Shown one piece after another: positions 46,275-60,167 of a stretch of DNA of 64,000 nt. The DNA comes from Paragonimus skrjabini miyazakii (lineage: Eukaryota; Platyhelminthes; Trematoda; Plagiorchiida; Troglotrematidae), in contig JTDE01000728.1 of assembly GCA_014338405.1 (NCBI GenBank), positions 65,830 to 129,829 on the forward strand, read 5' to 3'. The stretch's first letter is position 1; each line of letters starts with the position of its first letter. A program made the position numbers and the translations under genes. The notes under the pieces are model-generated. The model made no database searches and was not told the DNA's origin. It worked only from the letters and a program-made list of their open reading frames with translations.

Positions 46275-49200
46275 AAATCCGTGAGAAAAAACATTTGGAT
46301 TACCGCGAAGTTTACGAGTGATGTAGTAGCAAACTAACAACAAAGGGGCCGAAACCCCACATCAATAGACAGGAAGTCAACTCACTACCATCAACACCAT
46401 CCTCGTATCCCCACGAGTGCGAACACATTCAGTGGTAACTGTACTCCCCCATTAATTCTTCCTCAGTGGCACGAGGAACTTCGATTTGTTCAGTTCATCC
46501 CTGCTCAAACTAACTGTTTGCGCTATGACTTTGTAGGGTACCACTTGTTAACGGTTCAGTCACGTGCACAGATTCCATTTGGTGGTTAGTTGAATGCGTT
46601 TGTTGATCATTAATTTAGTGTGTACAGACTTCGTTTAATTTGGGTAAGTCTTCGATATTCTGTCTTGTTTTGCCCTACTCTAGAGGTTCATAGCTGCCGT
46701 GATAGACTGCGCATAAGCGTAGATCATAAGAAAATTATATACCCCCCATTTTCGTTCAGGCGATAGCTGATTTTTCTATCCATCCTGCTGAAATGCTTAT
46801 ATCATTGTCCGACTTCTGTAAATAGTCTAACAGAATATCAAATATACAAAAGCATTTTTTTGTTTTTTCAAAACCCACATTTCTCATAAATCTTAGAAAC
46901 TGGAGGTGTTATGGCTAGAGAACTTAAGACCAGAAGATATGCAAGGAAACCTTTGGCTAGTTCATACTAGTGTGTTGAGGGGCTCTTTGTTCATTCGTTA
47001 TGAAGATTCTGGAAGACTGCAGGCGAACTGATAAATTCTAATTTTTCGCCACAGTGTATTCAACGGTCTAATATCGAAGTACATTCTTGCTGTTCCATCT
47101 TTGCTTCTAGCCGCCAGTTGTTGCAGTAACCAGGCCAGTGGTTAACCTTTCTGTAAGCCGTAATTATGTCTGGGTTGCTAATGCTTACTTGTTATTTGCT
47201 ATGGTTACTTCGAAATCTAATCTCAACGGATACAGCTAATCTCAATACAGTGAATTTGTTTGTCTGGGAAGCCCTAACTGCCTCAGCAAATATCATAATT
47301 ACACAGTTAAATAGCATTGATACATTTATATCAAATCTGATTATGCCAACACGGAGTTGAAAACGTAAAAATGAGTTTTTCAAGCAATCCTATTAAACAG
47401 GCATCTTGTGAAGTCAAAAGGAAACCTCCATCGTTTTGATTCTAATAGCTTTCCGCTAAACCATCAAATGCATAGGGTGCTTAACGCGTAGTAGTCGGTT
47501 TTCAATTAAGTGTCCAGGGCACTGTCTTCATCCGTGGAGCTCACAGATTGGTTTGACTAAACTGGTTTTGACACCCGCCGTTTTCGACGCTCGCGTCTGT
47601 CCATCCCACAAACTCAGCGCCACTCAGGACACTGTTACGGTTTGAATGTTATCCTATGCATACAGGATTTTAATACCGACACAACTCCCAAACACCACCG
47701 TTACTACACGTTGGCAACCACAGTTTGTTACATTGTAGAATATCCATAGTAAAGCCGAGTGTTGACCAAGTTTGTTTTGGATACAAGAACTGGCTATCTT
47801 CTACCCAGTTGTTGAACTACCAGACCTGTTACACATTATTACGGTCCGATCAACATCTCATTCGTGTCTAAAAATAATTTTCTATTTGGACAACACAGAA
47901 GCCTTACGAACAAGCGCACATTCTCTGTCTACTGATTAAATTCAGCTGAAGGTTAAATGTTCCCGAACTTTTTCATAGTTCCTTTAAATGCTTTTCACAG
48001 AAAGAAGTAGCTTTTACAACTGAACACTTCTAGTTTTTCCTTCGATGAAACCGTATAACAATAACTACTTATAGAACTTTATAATCAATAATCGAAATTG
48101 GTCAGTCATTTGTTTACGTACAAATGACAACAGTGTTTTCAATATCGTAAGCGCTTATTGCACAACGTTTTCTGGTAGCATGCACCAGCTCTAACAGATG
48201 TTTCGTTACCATGCTACATTTGACCATGCAACTCTCCCTTGTTTTATAGTCGTTCATGACATAGTCACTCTCGTCATTCCTTGTTATGTTTGCATGTACA
48301 GACTATTTTCTGGTTGTCCCTCATGCTTATATTATTCCTGATACTTATAATTCACTTGTTCAGCATAATAACCTATTCCATCATAGAGTTTCACGTGAAA
48401 AAATTCAGTATGTAAATTACGTATGGGATGATGTAAACATGAGCTTCCGGTGATACTGGACAGCATCTAATCTCCCTATCCTACCTACGACCACAGAATG
48501 CTGGCACCTATAACTGCCTCAAAAGTTACTGTACCCGAATGCTCCTTTAGTGGTGAACTGATGAAAGTAAAAACTGTTGATGTTGATGAGATGAAGTTCA
48601 CTGACCGTGCCAGCTATACGAGTTGCTTGTGTTGCTTGTATATGAAGACACCACCGGTAAAAACTAGACGTAGTAATTCTTACCGATACATTGCCGAACA
48701 GAATTGCGATAAAAACATGTCATCAACAGAAGCAGTTTACGAAGCTTGTAGCATATTGTTTTCTGTTACCAGGAAAATCTGGACTAACAAAGACAGGTAC
48801 ACCCAATGCAGTCATGAAAATGATACTCTGTTTATCGCTAACTTGACAAGCGGCCAGTCGATATATGATTCAGTTTTCTCAATCAACCTTGTCCGTTTTA
48901 CCGACTGAAGGACATATTTCCATATTAGTTCCATCGTCAGAATAGAAGATTAGCGTTTGTTAATAAATCTCTGTTCCTCGACAGTTAAACCGATGATGAC
49001 ATCAATGCCGCTGATTATCCTGTCGTCGAGAATAAGGGAGTACCACTGTACAGCAAAGCAAAACTACATTATCCGTTGTAATCCCAATTTATATTCAGTT
49101 TATCAGGGAAGCTCTGAACCTCTAGAGTAGGGCAAAACAAGACAGAATATCGAAGACTTGCCCAAATTAAACGAAGTCTGTACACACTAAATTAATGATC

Positions 49201-49535
49201 AACAAACGCATTCAACTAACCACCAAATGGAATCTGTGCACGTGACTGAACCGTTAACAAGTGGTACCCTACAAAGTCATAGCGCAAACAGTTAGTTTGA
49301 GCAGGGATGAACTGAACAAATCGAAGTTCCTCGTGCCACTGAGGAAGAATTAATGGGGGAGTACAGTTACCACTGAATGTGTTCGCACTCGTGGGGATAC
49401 GAGGATGGTGTTGATGGTAGTGAGTTGACTTCCTGTCTATTGATGTGGGGTTTCGGTCCCTTTGTTGCTAGTTTAATACCACATCAGTCGTAAAATTTGT
49501 AGTAATCCAAATGTTTCCTCATAGATTCAGTTCAG
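46275..49535. repeat. Element with long near-identical inverted ends
   Basis: The core arms 46349-46690 and 49115-49457 are reverse complements of about 342 bp. By eye I find essentially one difference (TTTGGGTAAG versus TTTGGGCAAG). Flanking 50-75 bp on the outer sides (CATTTGGATTAC...GATGT) and a few bases on the inner sides also match but are clearly more diverged. The spacer of about 2.4 kb holds the frame 48498-48908 and no recognised transposase, RT or hammerhead. It could be a non-autonomous foldback or TIR element, or an inverted segmental copy. No target duplication was identified. Confidence 0.8.
48498..48908 (+). CDS. Unrecognised 136-codon open frame inside the inverted element
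   Basis: It starts at ATG 48498, shortly after an acceptor-like CCTACGACCACAG. The product is Cys- and Ser-rich and hydrophilic, with no signal peptide, membrane segment or domain I recognise. A frame of this length is expected about once or twice by chance in a window of this composition. Its position inside the element with near-identical ends is the only reason to list it. Confidence 0.15.
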   Translation: MLAPITASKVTVPECSFSGELMKVKTVDVDEMKFTDRASYTSCLCCLYMKTPPVKTRRSNSYRYIAEQNCDKNMSSTEAVYEACSILFSVTRKIWTNKDRYTQCSHENDTLFIANLTSGQSIYDSVFSINLVRFTD

Positions 49536-52500
49536 GATTTACTTACACACGTAACTGAACTTGAGGGAAATAAGGACTAGGCAACAGAATGTGAGACACG
49601 CTCAAGTTTATCAAACATAGGACGTGAGGCAATCAATAGCTAGTTAAGAATACTGGAAGCTCGATTTCAATCGCCCCACCATGTTGATGATAATGGTGGT
49701 GCCAACACGGTGACTGATATATGTTGTTCCAGACAGAGTACCTCCGAATTAACGTCTGTGAATAATACAGATGTTTTAATGTCATTAACTGAGACCATTA
49801 CTACGATGGTGTTGGCATCTGTTGGAGATTTAAACGGATTTAGCGAGCCGAAATTATTATTTTTTGCGGTTTTCTTATCAGCGAAATAAGTCGTTGAAAG
49901 TATATTCTATTTTAAACCATTTATCGGCGCACGAGGATGAATGCGTTATTGAGGCCTTTCTTGCTGCCGATCGTTACAATTTATCCACAATGGCAATGTA
50001 CCTCTCCTAGCAGGCGAAGAACTCCAGGATTTATGTAAATGATGAGGATCACCAGCGAGTTATTAAAGTAGCACTGTTTATCGCTGAAGTGTTGTTTACA
50101 GGTAGACTGACGTAGTCTTAAGTACTCATTCACGAACCACATCCGTGCACAAGAAATGTTCCCATGGAGAATGATCGGTGAAGACAATCTACTTTGTTTG
50201 TTGCCCTGTTTACATAGGTCCAGTTTGTCGTAACCCAGCAATACATCATGCACATCTCACCTAGGTTGCTCACCGTCGTTACATTGTGATGGATAATTAA
50301 ATCGAAGGCACGATTCCTCTAACATTGAGTGAAGTTTCTCATTGTGATGGTAGGATATGCCCCCAATCCTCAGCCGATGGACTGCGGACAACACGGGCAA
50401 ACGGATAAGCCACCACCCAACTCAATTGGAACAACGAGGCAGAAGTGACAAACAAAATTCGCACAACGGAAATGGTCAGCTGCGTACAAACCAGGCAGAC
50501 GTCTACGAATTGTGAGTGAGAATATTCACCGAGTTTTGAACTGGAATTCGAATTCCTAAATCCGAGCGCGCATATGGCGCAGGAACGTGTTGAATTTGAC
50601 CATTAGGATCTAGTTTCATTGAAAGATTTTCCACTATAATATTAGTTGCAAAAGATTTTGTCTGAATCGCATAATTATAATAAGGATCTGACGACCTTTT
50701 GACTTTCTAACATGGATTATATGAACAGTAATGCTGGTAGTAGAAAACTGTGCTATGCACGTGAAAAAATGTTAGTGTGTTGTTGACGGTTACGATTTAC
50801 AGGCAAATCTTATGGCAATGTAAGCATCACATAAATGGGGGTCACCCGTAACTTGCTTGCGGATCATCATGCGTTGTTGAGAAGTCTAATCAATCGAAAA
50901 ATTCAAAGTAAGATCAACATGGTTGCTTCATTTGTCCAGTTTTGTCCACTTTCGTCTACCAGCAAGCAAGATGATATTCCTCAGAAATATTTTTCTGCTA
51001 TTTGTCAGTTAGTCGTTCAGGTTGAAACAGGTATTCACGTTTCCAGTGGTCCGTCATGCACTTCATGCTTTATAAGGCTATCGAAAATTGTACGCTCGAA
51101 CTGCAACCAACAGGCCCGTTGTGATCGCTTAGTGTAAACTATGTCTTCGCGTACAGGCCGGTGGAAGAATTCACAGAGCAGCATAGTCGGTTTTTCTACA
51201 TAATTCCTGGATATTAACGAAAAGGTAAGATCGACATCTGTCAACTTATTCTCAAGAATCGTTGTCACTCGTGAAGGAACAACGAATAGAAGAAAAGTGA
51301 CGGTTTTGAGTTGAGTATTGCTTAGTTGATTTCCCAAAGAACACGCTCGGATGTCATTTATAGAAAAAGTTAGCAGCATACTTTGTTAATCGGGTTATCC
51401 TATTTTCGTGCCTTTGGACCCGTTTTGATGTCGGCCACTAAATCATACCACAAAAGTGCCTGGCTGAAACAAAACTTACTGATCACTATTATCCTGCGCA
51501 AATGCTTTACTCACTAACGATTCAACCACTACTTATCTAGACCTTCCACGGTACTTTCTGATCAACGGATATTCCTAACCTACTATTTGACTTTGCGTGA
51601 AGTCCACGTGCAACTCCTCGGGATCGGTTTCTACTCCCGGGTACTTCGAAATCCACAATTAAAAAGTAATCCTCAGTTGATCCGGTGAGCACGAAATTTA
51701 GGTAGTCGCAAGCAAAATGAGTTCCAGCAGTTAAAGTGGTCTATGTAAGAAGTCTTGGTAATGCCAAACTTGGCCGTACTTGTCATGCGTTATTGCTGAA
51801 GATGTGCATGCATACATTAAGGACATGTAAGCATCGATTGTCTGACTCAGGCGTTACTCCCGGAATGAGAATTGGACGGCTTCCATTCACAACTTGTACA
51901 CTTGTATAAACGTGCAATTAGGGGAAAGAAAACAATTCGCCCTTTACCTTATTTAACTAGCTGCACCGATTGATCACATTATCTTTAGTGAATGTCGCAC
52001 ATTAATCGCAACACCAGTTTGCTCGAGTCGATACAACTCCATCGAGCAGGGCGTCCTGACCACCGAACGCTAAACCTTGGCAATCGATTCAGTTGAGAAA
52101 GACTCTGTAGCAAATTCCTGCTTGTACGTATGTGAGGATTCACAGTCACGGCGTGGCAATGCGAATAAACCACAGTAATGCAGATTCGGTTTATGCGTGA
52201 ACTGTTATCAGGTAGAAAATGTGAGTCAGTCTGCCGGAATCACACGTCTATTATTGCACAGCCACGTACACAAACAGATGTATGGTGTACAAACGATTGC
52301 GGCAGTGACAGATATAACAGGTTCATGCTGAAATTGACTAGTCAAAAAACGAGTCGTATCCATCACAAGCTAATTAGATAAATGTATCCGAGATACGAAT
52401 GCACCTATGTAAGAGTACAGCCAGTTGATACCGCAACCCGTGCACTTTTCATTTCATGTCGTGATCCTTTTTGTGCATCAGGTTTCATGTGACCACATTG

Positions 52501-55500
52501 CAAAGAGTGGATGTTGGACTATAAAGGTACACATTACTGGCGTACACCAGTGAGGACAGCAGTTAACCATGACAAACATCAACGTACTTCAGAGTATGTG
52601 CCATTTGTGTTTAGCCTTTTGGCATGCACCTTTTAATTAGTGCGATTGTTGCTGGTGCTAATTAAATTATGGTTATCATGACCAGACAACACTGTAATTG
52701 ACCTGACTGGGCCAAACCATTGAGAAACGTGTCAAAATTAACGTAATACAGTAAACCGGTTGTCAATACTGCGATTCTGAATAATGTTACCCGAAGTAAT
52801 TATCTTAAGGAGCGTAGAACAAAGGGCGGAATTGGGCAATTCGAATAATCACGTACTTCAAAGAGATATGAAAGCCGTTATCAGTGACTGAACGTCTCTT
52901 CTTTTTGCAGGTATTTTGATATATTTTCCAAACAAACACGTTAGAACACTTGATATTTAGCCATTCTCGGGTTTGTGATAAGCCGGTCAACGGCTTTAAA
53001 ATGAAACTTCATCGGTACGATGGACCACTTACGTGACCTAAAGATGAACAATGTTTTTGGTGGTCGTTCACCATGTGACCGCTTAGTAGGTCTTGAAACA
53101 AATAAAAAAGCAAGTGTTTACACTTGAATTCAGCATAGTTAGACTTTACAGACTGCCTTGCTTAATGTTTGCACTGCTTTACTAACACAGTTCTTTTTAT
53201 CCGCAGTGTTGCATCACGACTTTTACGGTGAATTCAGAATGCAGGCGATATTACTTGAGTTTCGTACTTTCACCGAACTTGTTCAATTTCCCCCAAATTT
53301 CCATTTTCCGCAAGTATGCTTGATGTTTGCACTGGTTCACATACCCTGATGCGTCTGTGATGGGTCAGAGAAATGATTCACAAATAGTCATGCTGTATTT
53401 AAGTAAAACTTTACCTACGTTCAATAAATGAATGAACTATTTTTTGAGTTTCTCTCTCTAATACATGCAGGTACTGAGAGAATCTGGGTTGTAATAAATA
53501 TGTGCATTGTCTTTTTCAGTCAAAAAGTAGCTTCGATTCGAAATAACACAGTAAATAATTGCTGAGAGTGTCGTGATTATTTTGATACAAGATTTGATTC
53601 AAAGTGTGCTTATAATGCACGTAGATTTGCTTCACAGTAGTAATGCTTCAGTAATTTTTCTACTTTGTCACAGAACGGTAAGTCATAAGCTCAGTAAGGA
53701 TGGAAGAATAGGGAACGAGACAACAACACTTAGTTGAAAACCATTGAGATCCAAAACTAATTGAATCCAGGTGGAAAATTAGCATTTCATCTTTGGTGAC
53801 TCGTTACAGGTATTTGCGACATTCCTAAGTTCTCTAGTTATACAGTTTCGAAAATCAAACATGTTGGTACCTCAAAGCGTATTTTAGGTTCTTGTGACAA
53901 AAGTCTACCGCACTACACAGATTTGACGAAGTGTTTCTGGGTGTTGAATTTAAATATTATGCTTTCACCCGTTTCGGACCACTTTTAACTATACAGACAG
54001 TTTGCAGTTCCTTTGTAAGGCATGATAAGAATTAATAGTCAGTAGCGTCACAGCGTATGAGCAAATGTTCAGCCTACTGAGCCAAAATCAGTTGGTTTTA
54101 AACAAGCATAAATTTACTAACTTGACGAGTAAGCATGCAACCACTGTTGTATTGCGTCTGAATGGCAAAAGTTCCGGAAATAACTTTGTTACTCAATTAT
54201 AGATTTCTTGTCAAACCGTTATTTGAGCAACATTTCTGGCTGAAATCTTAGAATAGTGCACCATTACGATTTATGATATCACACACTAAATACACCAGTT
54301 CTGATTGCACTCGAGATAGGTGATCTTCACTGCTCAGATAAATCAGCCGATGGAATATCGATTATCATGATACAATAGCAAAGTACGACGGAACCTGCCT
54401 CACAGACTGTGTTACGGATCAACGCCAGGCTACGGGTAACGGTGTGCGCAATAAACACACTGTCTCCTTTTAGCAACCCACGCTTGCACTTCCAACAGTG
54501 TCCTTACAAAACGGAATGATTTTAAAGTATAGGTATCAGTATGCTTGCTGTAACCCTTGTGATACAGAACAAGTACATAGTAGCGTTCATGTTTATATAT
54601 GCTTACGTTTACTCGAAACATACATTTCTTATCCTTTCGACGAAGTTTCATTGCCTCATAACTCTTTGCTCACGACGTTTCTCGAAAGCGCCCGCGTTAA
54701 CTGACACCCTAGAGTTTGACGAACCATAAACGTCTGATTGGATATTAAGTACTTTCGGATCGTCGTGCATTTTAACGGTTCATCTGTTGCTTTTCTAATA
54801 AAATATGGGATGTCAAATGACAAGCAGGAAACACCAAAGAACAGATCAGTTTATACTATGGAAATTCTTTATACAATATGTATGCATTGTATCAATATTG
54901 TATCAACATGTATGTATTGTATCACTGAAAGACCTAACGAACGTGCTCAGATTAGCATGCTCAATGCGTTGTTGTAGCTTGGAAATAAACGCCGGACAGG
55001 GGGTGACAATTTAAAGGTGAGAAATTAAGGAAAATCGAAACTACTAATGCAACTAACTGACTATAACGTTCAGTTAAGTTTCTAATGACAAAACAATTGT
55101 TAAACGAAATCTAAAACTTTAACCGTAATTTCAAAATTGTGGACAGTCCCTGTTCAATAGTTATTACTAATACCTCAACAGGAGCTCTTCTCCAGGAAAA
55201 CTTATCAAGTTTCAAGATGTATGGACATGCAAAGTTGTCGACAAACAGCAGCTGACTTCTCAGGATTTAAACGCTCCGAGGATATTCCGTTTTGATTGCT
55301 GAGCACTGAAACAGCAAGGGTCTCAAGCAGGAATACGGAAAATCCATTTCATTCAAAGTTGGTTTATTTTTAAAGCGTTACTCAGTTAGCGATTGCCGTT
55401 CTTTTGAAAGTAACTGCCTTGTCTCAGATTACGTCGGTTATTGTACCTGGTTCGTCTTATCATTTGCTCAGTCAGGATTTATTTATACACAAATTTCTCG

Positions 55501-55783
55501 ACTAGAAAATAAACAACAAATGTAAACAACACGCTCAATAAATAAATTTTAATCCTAAACTGTACGGTAACAAGCTGGGGATGATCTAAACAAGCATTGG
55601 GTAAAAGTTCCAAACGGTATACAAACCTCTTGTTAAGAGGTGTGTTCCTAAAACCACACCGCAGATACAGCAGGAGTGAGTCTCTGTTAGTTCAGTTGAA
55701 CTTATGAACAAACGTCGACGTAGCCTTTTGATTCCCAGCGTCACGAAGGCCGCTATGAACTGAAACACAAACTTGAAAAAAGT
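49536..55783. other. Intergenic, no feature recognised
   Basis: This is the longest stretch without a recognised element. Frames such as 50835-51137 (100 codons) and 51035-51379 (114 codons) overlap on opposite strands and show no domain. A tRNA-like patch near 52020-52090 on the minus strand is too weak to call. Confidence 0.4.
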
Positions 55784-57340
55784 ATGCCCACGGATCAAAG
55801 GGCTTTTTTATCTCAGCGAGCCAAAGAGATGAAGACATCTCAGTCCGTAGACATTCAAGTGCTATTTCTCTTGAGTCGTTGGTGCACTGGCCACCGGCAA
55901 TGTGTTAGTGAGACTGTGTGGGAAAAAACGGCCGGCGAACTTAGAGCTCGTAGTGGCGACTTGAATAATTAGCTCAGCACCTGGAGAAACCGATCTGAGC
56001 TAGCTCATTCACTCGTGGATGATGAGGGTGGAGTGGATAGTATTGACGTTCCCTATTATCTTTCGTCGGAAACGGAGGTAAATTTGGAGCTTAAAACATT
56101 GCCGTGTAATAAAGTCTATGGTCAGAACCTTCTTGCTCTAAAATTTTCCAAAGATCATTGTAAAACGATGCAAAGGTAAACTGAACAGTCGCTTTGAAAT
56201 TGATGCTTACCAACAGTTGTTTGCATTTCCGAAAAGAATCTCGACATTATGTGAAAACCATAGAGGTTTTGTCTTTGTCCCTATCTCATCCAGTAGGCTC
56301 ACGGGTCACGCAATGAAACGGCTTTAGAAAATGTAATTTATAAAAGAACAGGTAGATGTAAGTCTAGGCCGCATGTATACCGACCACAAATCCACCTTGC
56401 AACTGACACTGGAGCATCAGCACTTCTTTTATCTGCCAACCATCGTGACACTATTTAGACGTATCTTGGGTTATCTTTGTCCGAAATGAGTCCTCGTGGT
56501 GTAGGACGATCCACTGAAGTCGTATTATTCTCACACTGATTACAGATTGTGCGCTTATGGGTAGCTATTTCGGACATTGTTTTCTGTTAGTGATGTTAGG
56601 CAAGGGCATTGGATTTCCCCTTTCATTTCAAACGTTGTGATGGACAACAATCATGAAGGACCATTCGAGAGCTCCAAGGATCCCCGGAAAAAGCAACTAT
56701 GAGGTAGTATTCTGACTGATGTTAGGTATGCGGATGACAGTTCTTCATCATGTTGAACTGGTTAGACGCTATGCATTGTGTGTATGGTATATACTTTGAA
56801 TCCTCAAAGTTAAAAGTGTTGTTGTAATATTGGGTAGCTCTAACCAAGCTCGGAACGGTCGATTGCTACACTTTCCTGAGTAGTGTATGCTGGTGATATC
56901 AGTGAGGAGCTGTCCTTAAGATACACACAAACACGTTATGCTATCGCCGACTTTCCTCACCTAGGAATCTCAAAAATGTCCAGTAGTCGACTAAAGACAG
57001 AAGCTTTTATGCCTGTAATAACTCTGTTTTGCTCTACCTATTAAGAGGTTAGTTCATTCGTGCGGTAGATTTATCTAGGCGCTGGGTAGTTGGCCACCGT
57101 TCTCTGTGCTTGTTAACCAGTATTAAATGAACTTATCCTGTGGGCAACTTGACAGTTCGTCGGCTCGTAATCTGTAAATGTGCAGGGTCGTACCAGATAA
57201 TCGAGGTGGTGACAATGGAACGTCTTCGCCCGTTTCATCACATGATCCGTAAGCCGATGATGCGCGGCTGCAGCGGTACGTACTCTTTGTCTTGGTTGCT
57301 GATGATGGGAAGAAACTGCAAGACGGTCAGGCGATGACGT
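55784..57340 (+). pseudogene. Remnant of an LTR-type retroelement gag-pol region
   Basis: The clearest piece is at 56342-56540: HVYRPQIHLATDTGASALLL, with DTGAS at 56405-56419 as the aspartic protease active site, a stop at 56456, then TYLGLSLSEMSPRGVGRSTE. This order fits a retropepsin (catalytic Asp, then an LG...GVGRST flap region). Upstream frames (55784-55972 and a following LKTLPCN segment) could be Gag but are unrecognised. At about 57190 the text AGSYQIIEVVTMERLRPFHH resembles the C-terminal tail of pol polyproteins. No RT or integrase core was found, and no LTR pair. The copy is heavily disrupted. Confidence 0.4.
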
Positions 57341-59254
57341 TGCCACGGGTTGTGAAATTGTTGACCATCACGCCAAGCACGGTTGATAGTTGAGGTCTAC
57401 AACGTTGGGGAAGTTGTGACCTTGTGGACAGAAGACTGGAAACTTTGTCTGACGTGAACGCGCGTCGCAATCACTAGACAGTCTATATACCCGAATTGGT
57501 CGAGCCACTGTTTTGTTTTCTTTCCTTCAGTTTTTCTTTCCTTTACATTTGTACTTATTTACTACTTCACCACCTCATAGATCAGTTTCAGGAGAAGCGG
57601 CAGAACAAGCAACCGTGCCCACGGATAGGAGCCAAAGCAGAAAGTGACGATGATGCCTTGTTGAAATTGGTGACTGGAAGAAACATTAAATATCGGGAAC
57701 TCTCCAAACCAGAGAGAATAACACAATCGAGTCACTTCTCGAAACAATACAAATGCCTTAATAGTAATCTAATCTATATCTATAAAGCACTGCATATCTC
57801 GAGTGGTTCACTGGGACATATGCTCCCATTAAACAAGGATGAATAACTAGGGGGCACTCTTTGAAATTGGAGTAGAGAAAAGGCATATTGGTTTGCAAAC
57901 AAAAATGCTTCACAGTTATGGTCTACCTGCAATAGGACACACTACCCAAATGTGAAGTCAGGATTGAATCGGGCGAAAGTTTTAAAATTTCTCCTGATCT
58001 GCACATATGCGAGAGACAACCTGCATTGAAGGTTTTCTAAACATCACTCCAACCCAATCCCATAAGCTATTAAATTCGCTTACCTCACAGAACACTTCCC
58101 CATCAATACGTTTCACCGTTTGTTTCTGATACGACTGCATGTTGGCAGATTCATTGAAAATTTCGTTTATTCACTCCAGATCACTGTGTTTACATTTATA
58201 AGCCATGTAACACCATTTTACTTCGACTAATACAGTGACAAACTGCATCAGCAAAAATCTTTTTGTCTTCTCTTACATCTTCTTAACTTATGCTCACAAA
58301 AATACAGCTTTCAATTACAAAAACCTGCGATTTTGTAAGATTTTTGTTGACCGGAGCGAAGCTTCCTAAGATTGTCATAGACCTGTACAAAAAATGACTG
58401 CCTCTTCATCCCGAACAACCTGTTCTAACAAAGAGGTTCCCTCAGACTCAAGGTCATTTGTTTTACTAGGGCGACCATATAACAGAACTTAATGTGAGTA
58501 GTTGTTTATTGAAATGCTTGTGAAATGACTGAGAATCTGTAAGATTATTAGCAAAATTTAGCAATTATAACAGATTATTTGGAATGAAAATCGAGTTTTT
58601 CGGTACGGTTATCCTATGCTACTCACAGACAAGCTGATATCTGAATTGGAAACATGTAATCGTATCATTCTTCTTGTAGCGTGAATTATGCTATGTCTGT
58701 TCGGAAGAGATGCATACTGCGTGCTAACAAAAGTCATCCTTGTGTCAGATTGAAATGAATGATTGTCTGTGGTAAAAAAATGAACAGCGTTTGCATTTGA
58801 CAGCCGTTTTCACATCCATCGAACCATTTTTAAAAGTCGCTGTAAGCTCGGGGTTCATTCCTGTCAGTATTCTGTATCATAAAGGGACTTATACTTTGGT
58901 CACACTATCATTTGACGACATTTTGGGAAGTTGTATACTAGAAATTCAGTTAACATAAGGACAACGCAATCAGTTGCAAGTGATATTCAGTTTATTACAA
59001 GCAAAGTCTACTCATCGATACACAAAGCCTTACTCATCAAGCTTAAGCACTTTTGTAACTTCACCTCGACAACATGCTTCAGTCGTGCAATCATTGATCA
59101 GAGTTAACAGGACATTCACTGTGTTTTCTTCGTAGACCATCAGAAACGTTGAGTAGTGTTCACAAGTGGGCGTGACTGCGAGCTTGCCTGTAGCACTTCT
59201 GACTCGTCTTATGTGAGGTTACTGTCACGCTAACCAAACTGAATGACCCAAGAA
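57341..59254. other. Intergenic, no feature recognised
   Basis: A 116-codon plus-strand frame at 57496-57846 begins in a pyrimidine-rich tract and contains a charged stretch (EKRQNKQ...ESDDDALLK). An acceptor-like GATCAGTTTCAG lies just before that stretch. It might be an exon, but no partner exon or domain was identified. Confidence 0.3.
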
Positions 59255-59410
59255 ATTGTGATCAGAGTATAACTCTTAACCATGACATGAATATGCACAA
59301 CTAATAAGCTACAATAAGAGCGGAGCTCGACTCTAGTACTTCTTTACAAGGTATTTGGCTGGAAACTCTAAGTGGATGAGCATATCGGAATCAACTTTGA
59401 GAAATCTATT
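59255..59410 (+). mobile_element. SINE family A, degenerate sense fragment
   Basis: The order ACCATGACATGAATATGCAC, hammerhead-derived region (AGCTACAATAAGAGCGGAGC...), then a tail with TTTGGCTGGAAACTCTAAG follows family A. All hammerhead core boxes are mutated. Confidence 0.45.
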
Positions 59411-60167
59411 AGTTACAGTCAAAATCCCTTACTAAATAACAGCTTAGTATTAAACCGTGGAAATTCGAAACAGAACGTTTGACTTTATAGCTCCATCTTC
59501 ATACGGTTTTGTTAAAACTGCTTTATCCCAGATCCATCATCCACCCACAGGAAACAAACACCAAATCTGCAGTATTTTGACACGCTGATTGTCGAAGCCA
59601 GGTGAGTTGCTTATTTCCCAGAAACAATATCATTCAATTACAGAGTTTCTCCACTAATTTACAAATAGAAGTAATCCGAGTTTTGATGGACTGAGTGAGA
59701 ATTCTAGTTACGGATGGTGTAGAGGACATACGGCTTTTCTGTTCAAAAACATCACTTCTTCAATTTTCAATTCACGACTGTCCATAACTCATTACTTGTG
59801 TGTTCATGCGAGCCTCCCTCGTGTATACCGACCGGTAGGTAACTGTAGTATATGAGGAGCAGTCATATCCACCTACTCAAACTCTATCGTGATATCCAAT
59901 CAGATAGCGTGTGTGCTTAATATGACCTTGGCCAGGACATGCATCTTCACAGAATATGGGTCCATCGATTTTATCGGAGGTATTGAATGCCATAAAATGT
60001 GAATCGCCCGGCATGCTCACCTACGACACCTCGGTAAGATATCCGTAAATACTCTCAGTTCAGTTATTAACCATGAAATACTAGTTTATTCCAATGAATA
60101 AGAGCTAATCATTGTTTATTTCACAGTTGAACTTGGTACTTGTTCAATTTGACGAGAAGTGGATACA
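59411..60167. promoter_or_regulatory. Upstream region of calcium-binding gene 2
   Basis: An acceptor-like TTTATTTCACAG ends at 60126, 41 nt before the ATG. Gene 1 has a comparable site 32 nt before its ATG, so both mRNAs may have a 5' UTR intron or receive a spliced leader. No core promoter element is assignable. Confidence 0.3.

Noticed and set aside
50835..51379. Overlapping frames of 100 (+) and 114 (-) codons
   Set aside because: Opposite-strand frames overlap and neither shows a domain.
52020..52180. tRNA-like patch on the minus strand as another SINE copy
   Set aside because: The A-box resemblance is weak and no body matching families A, B or C could be aligned.
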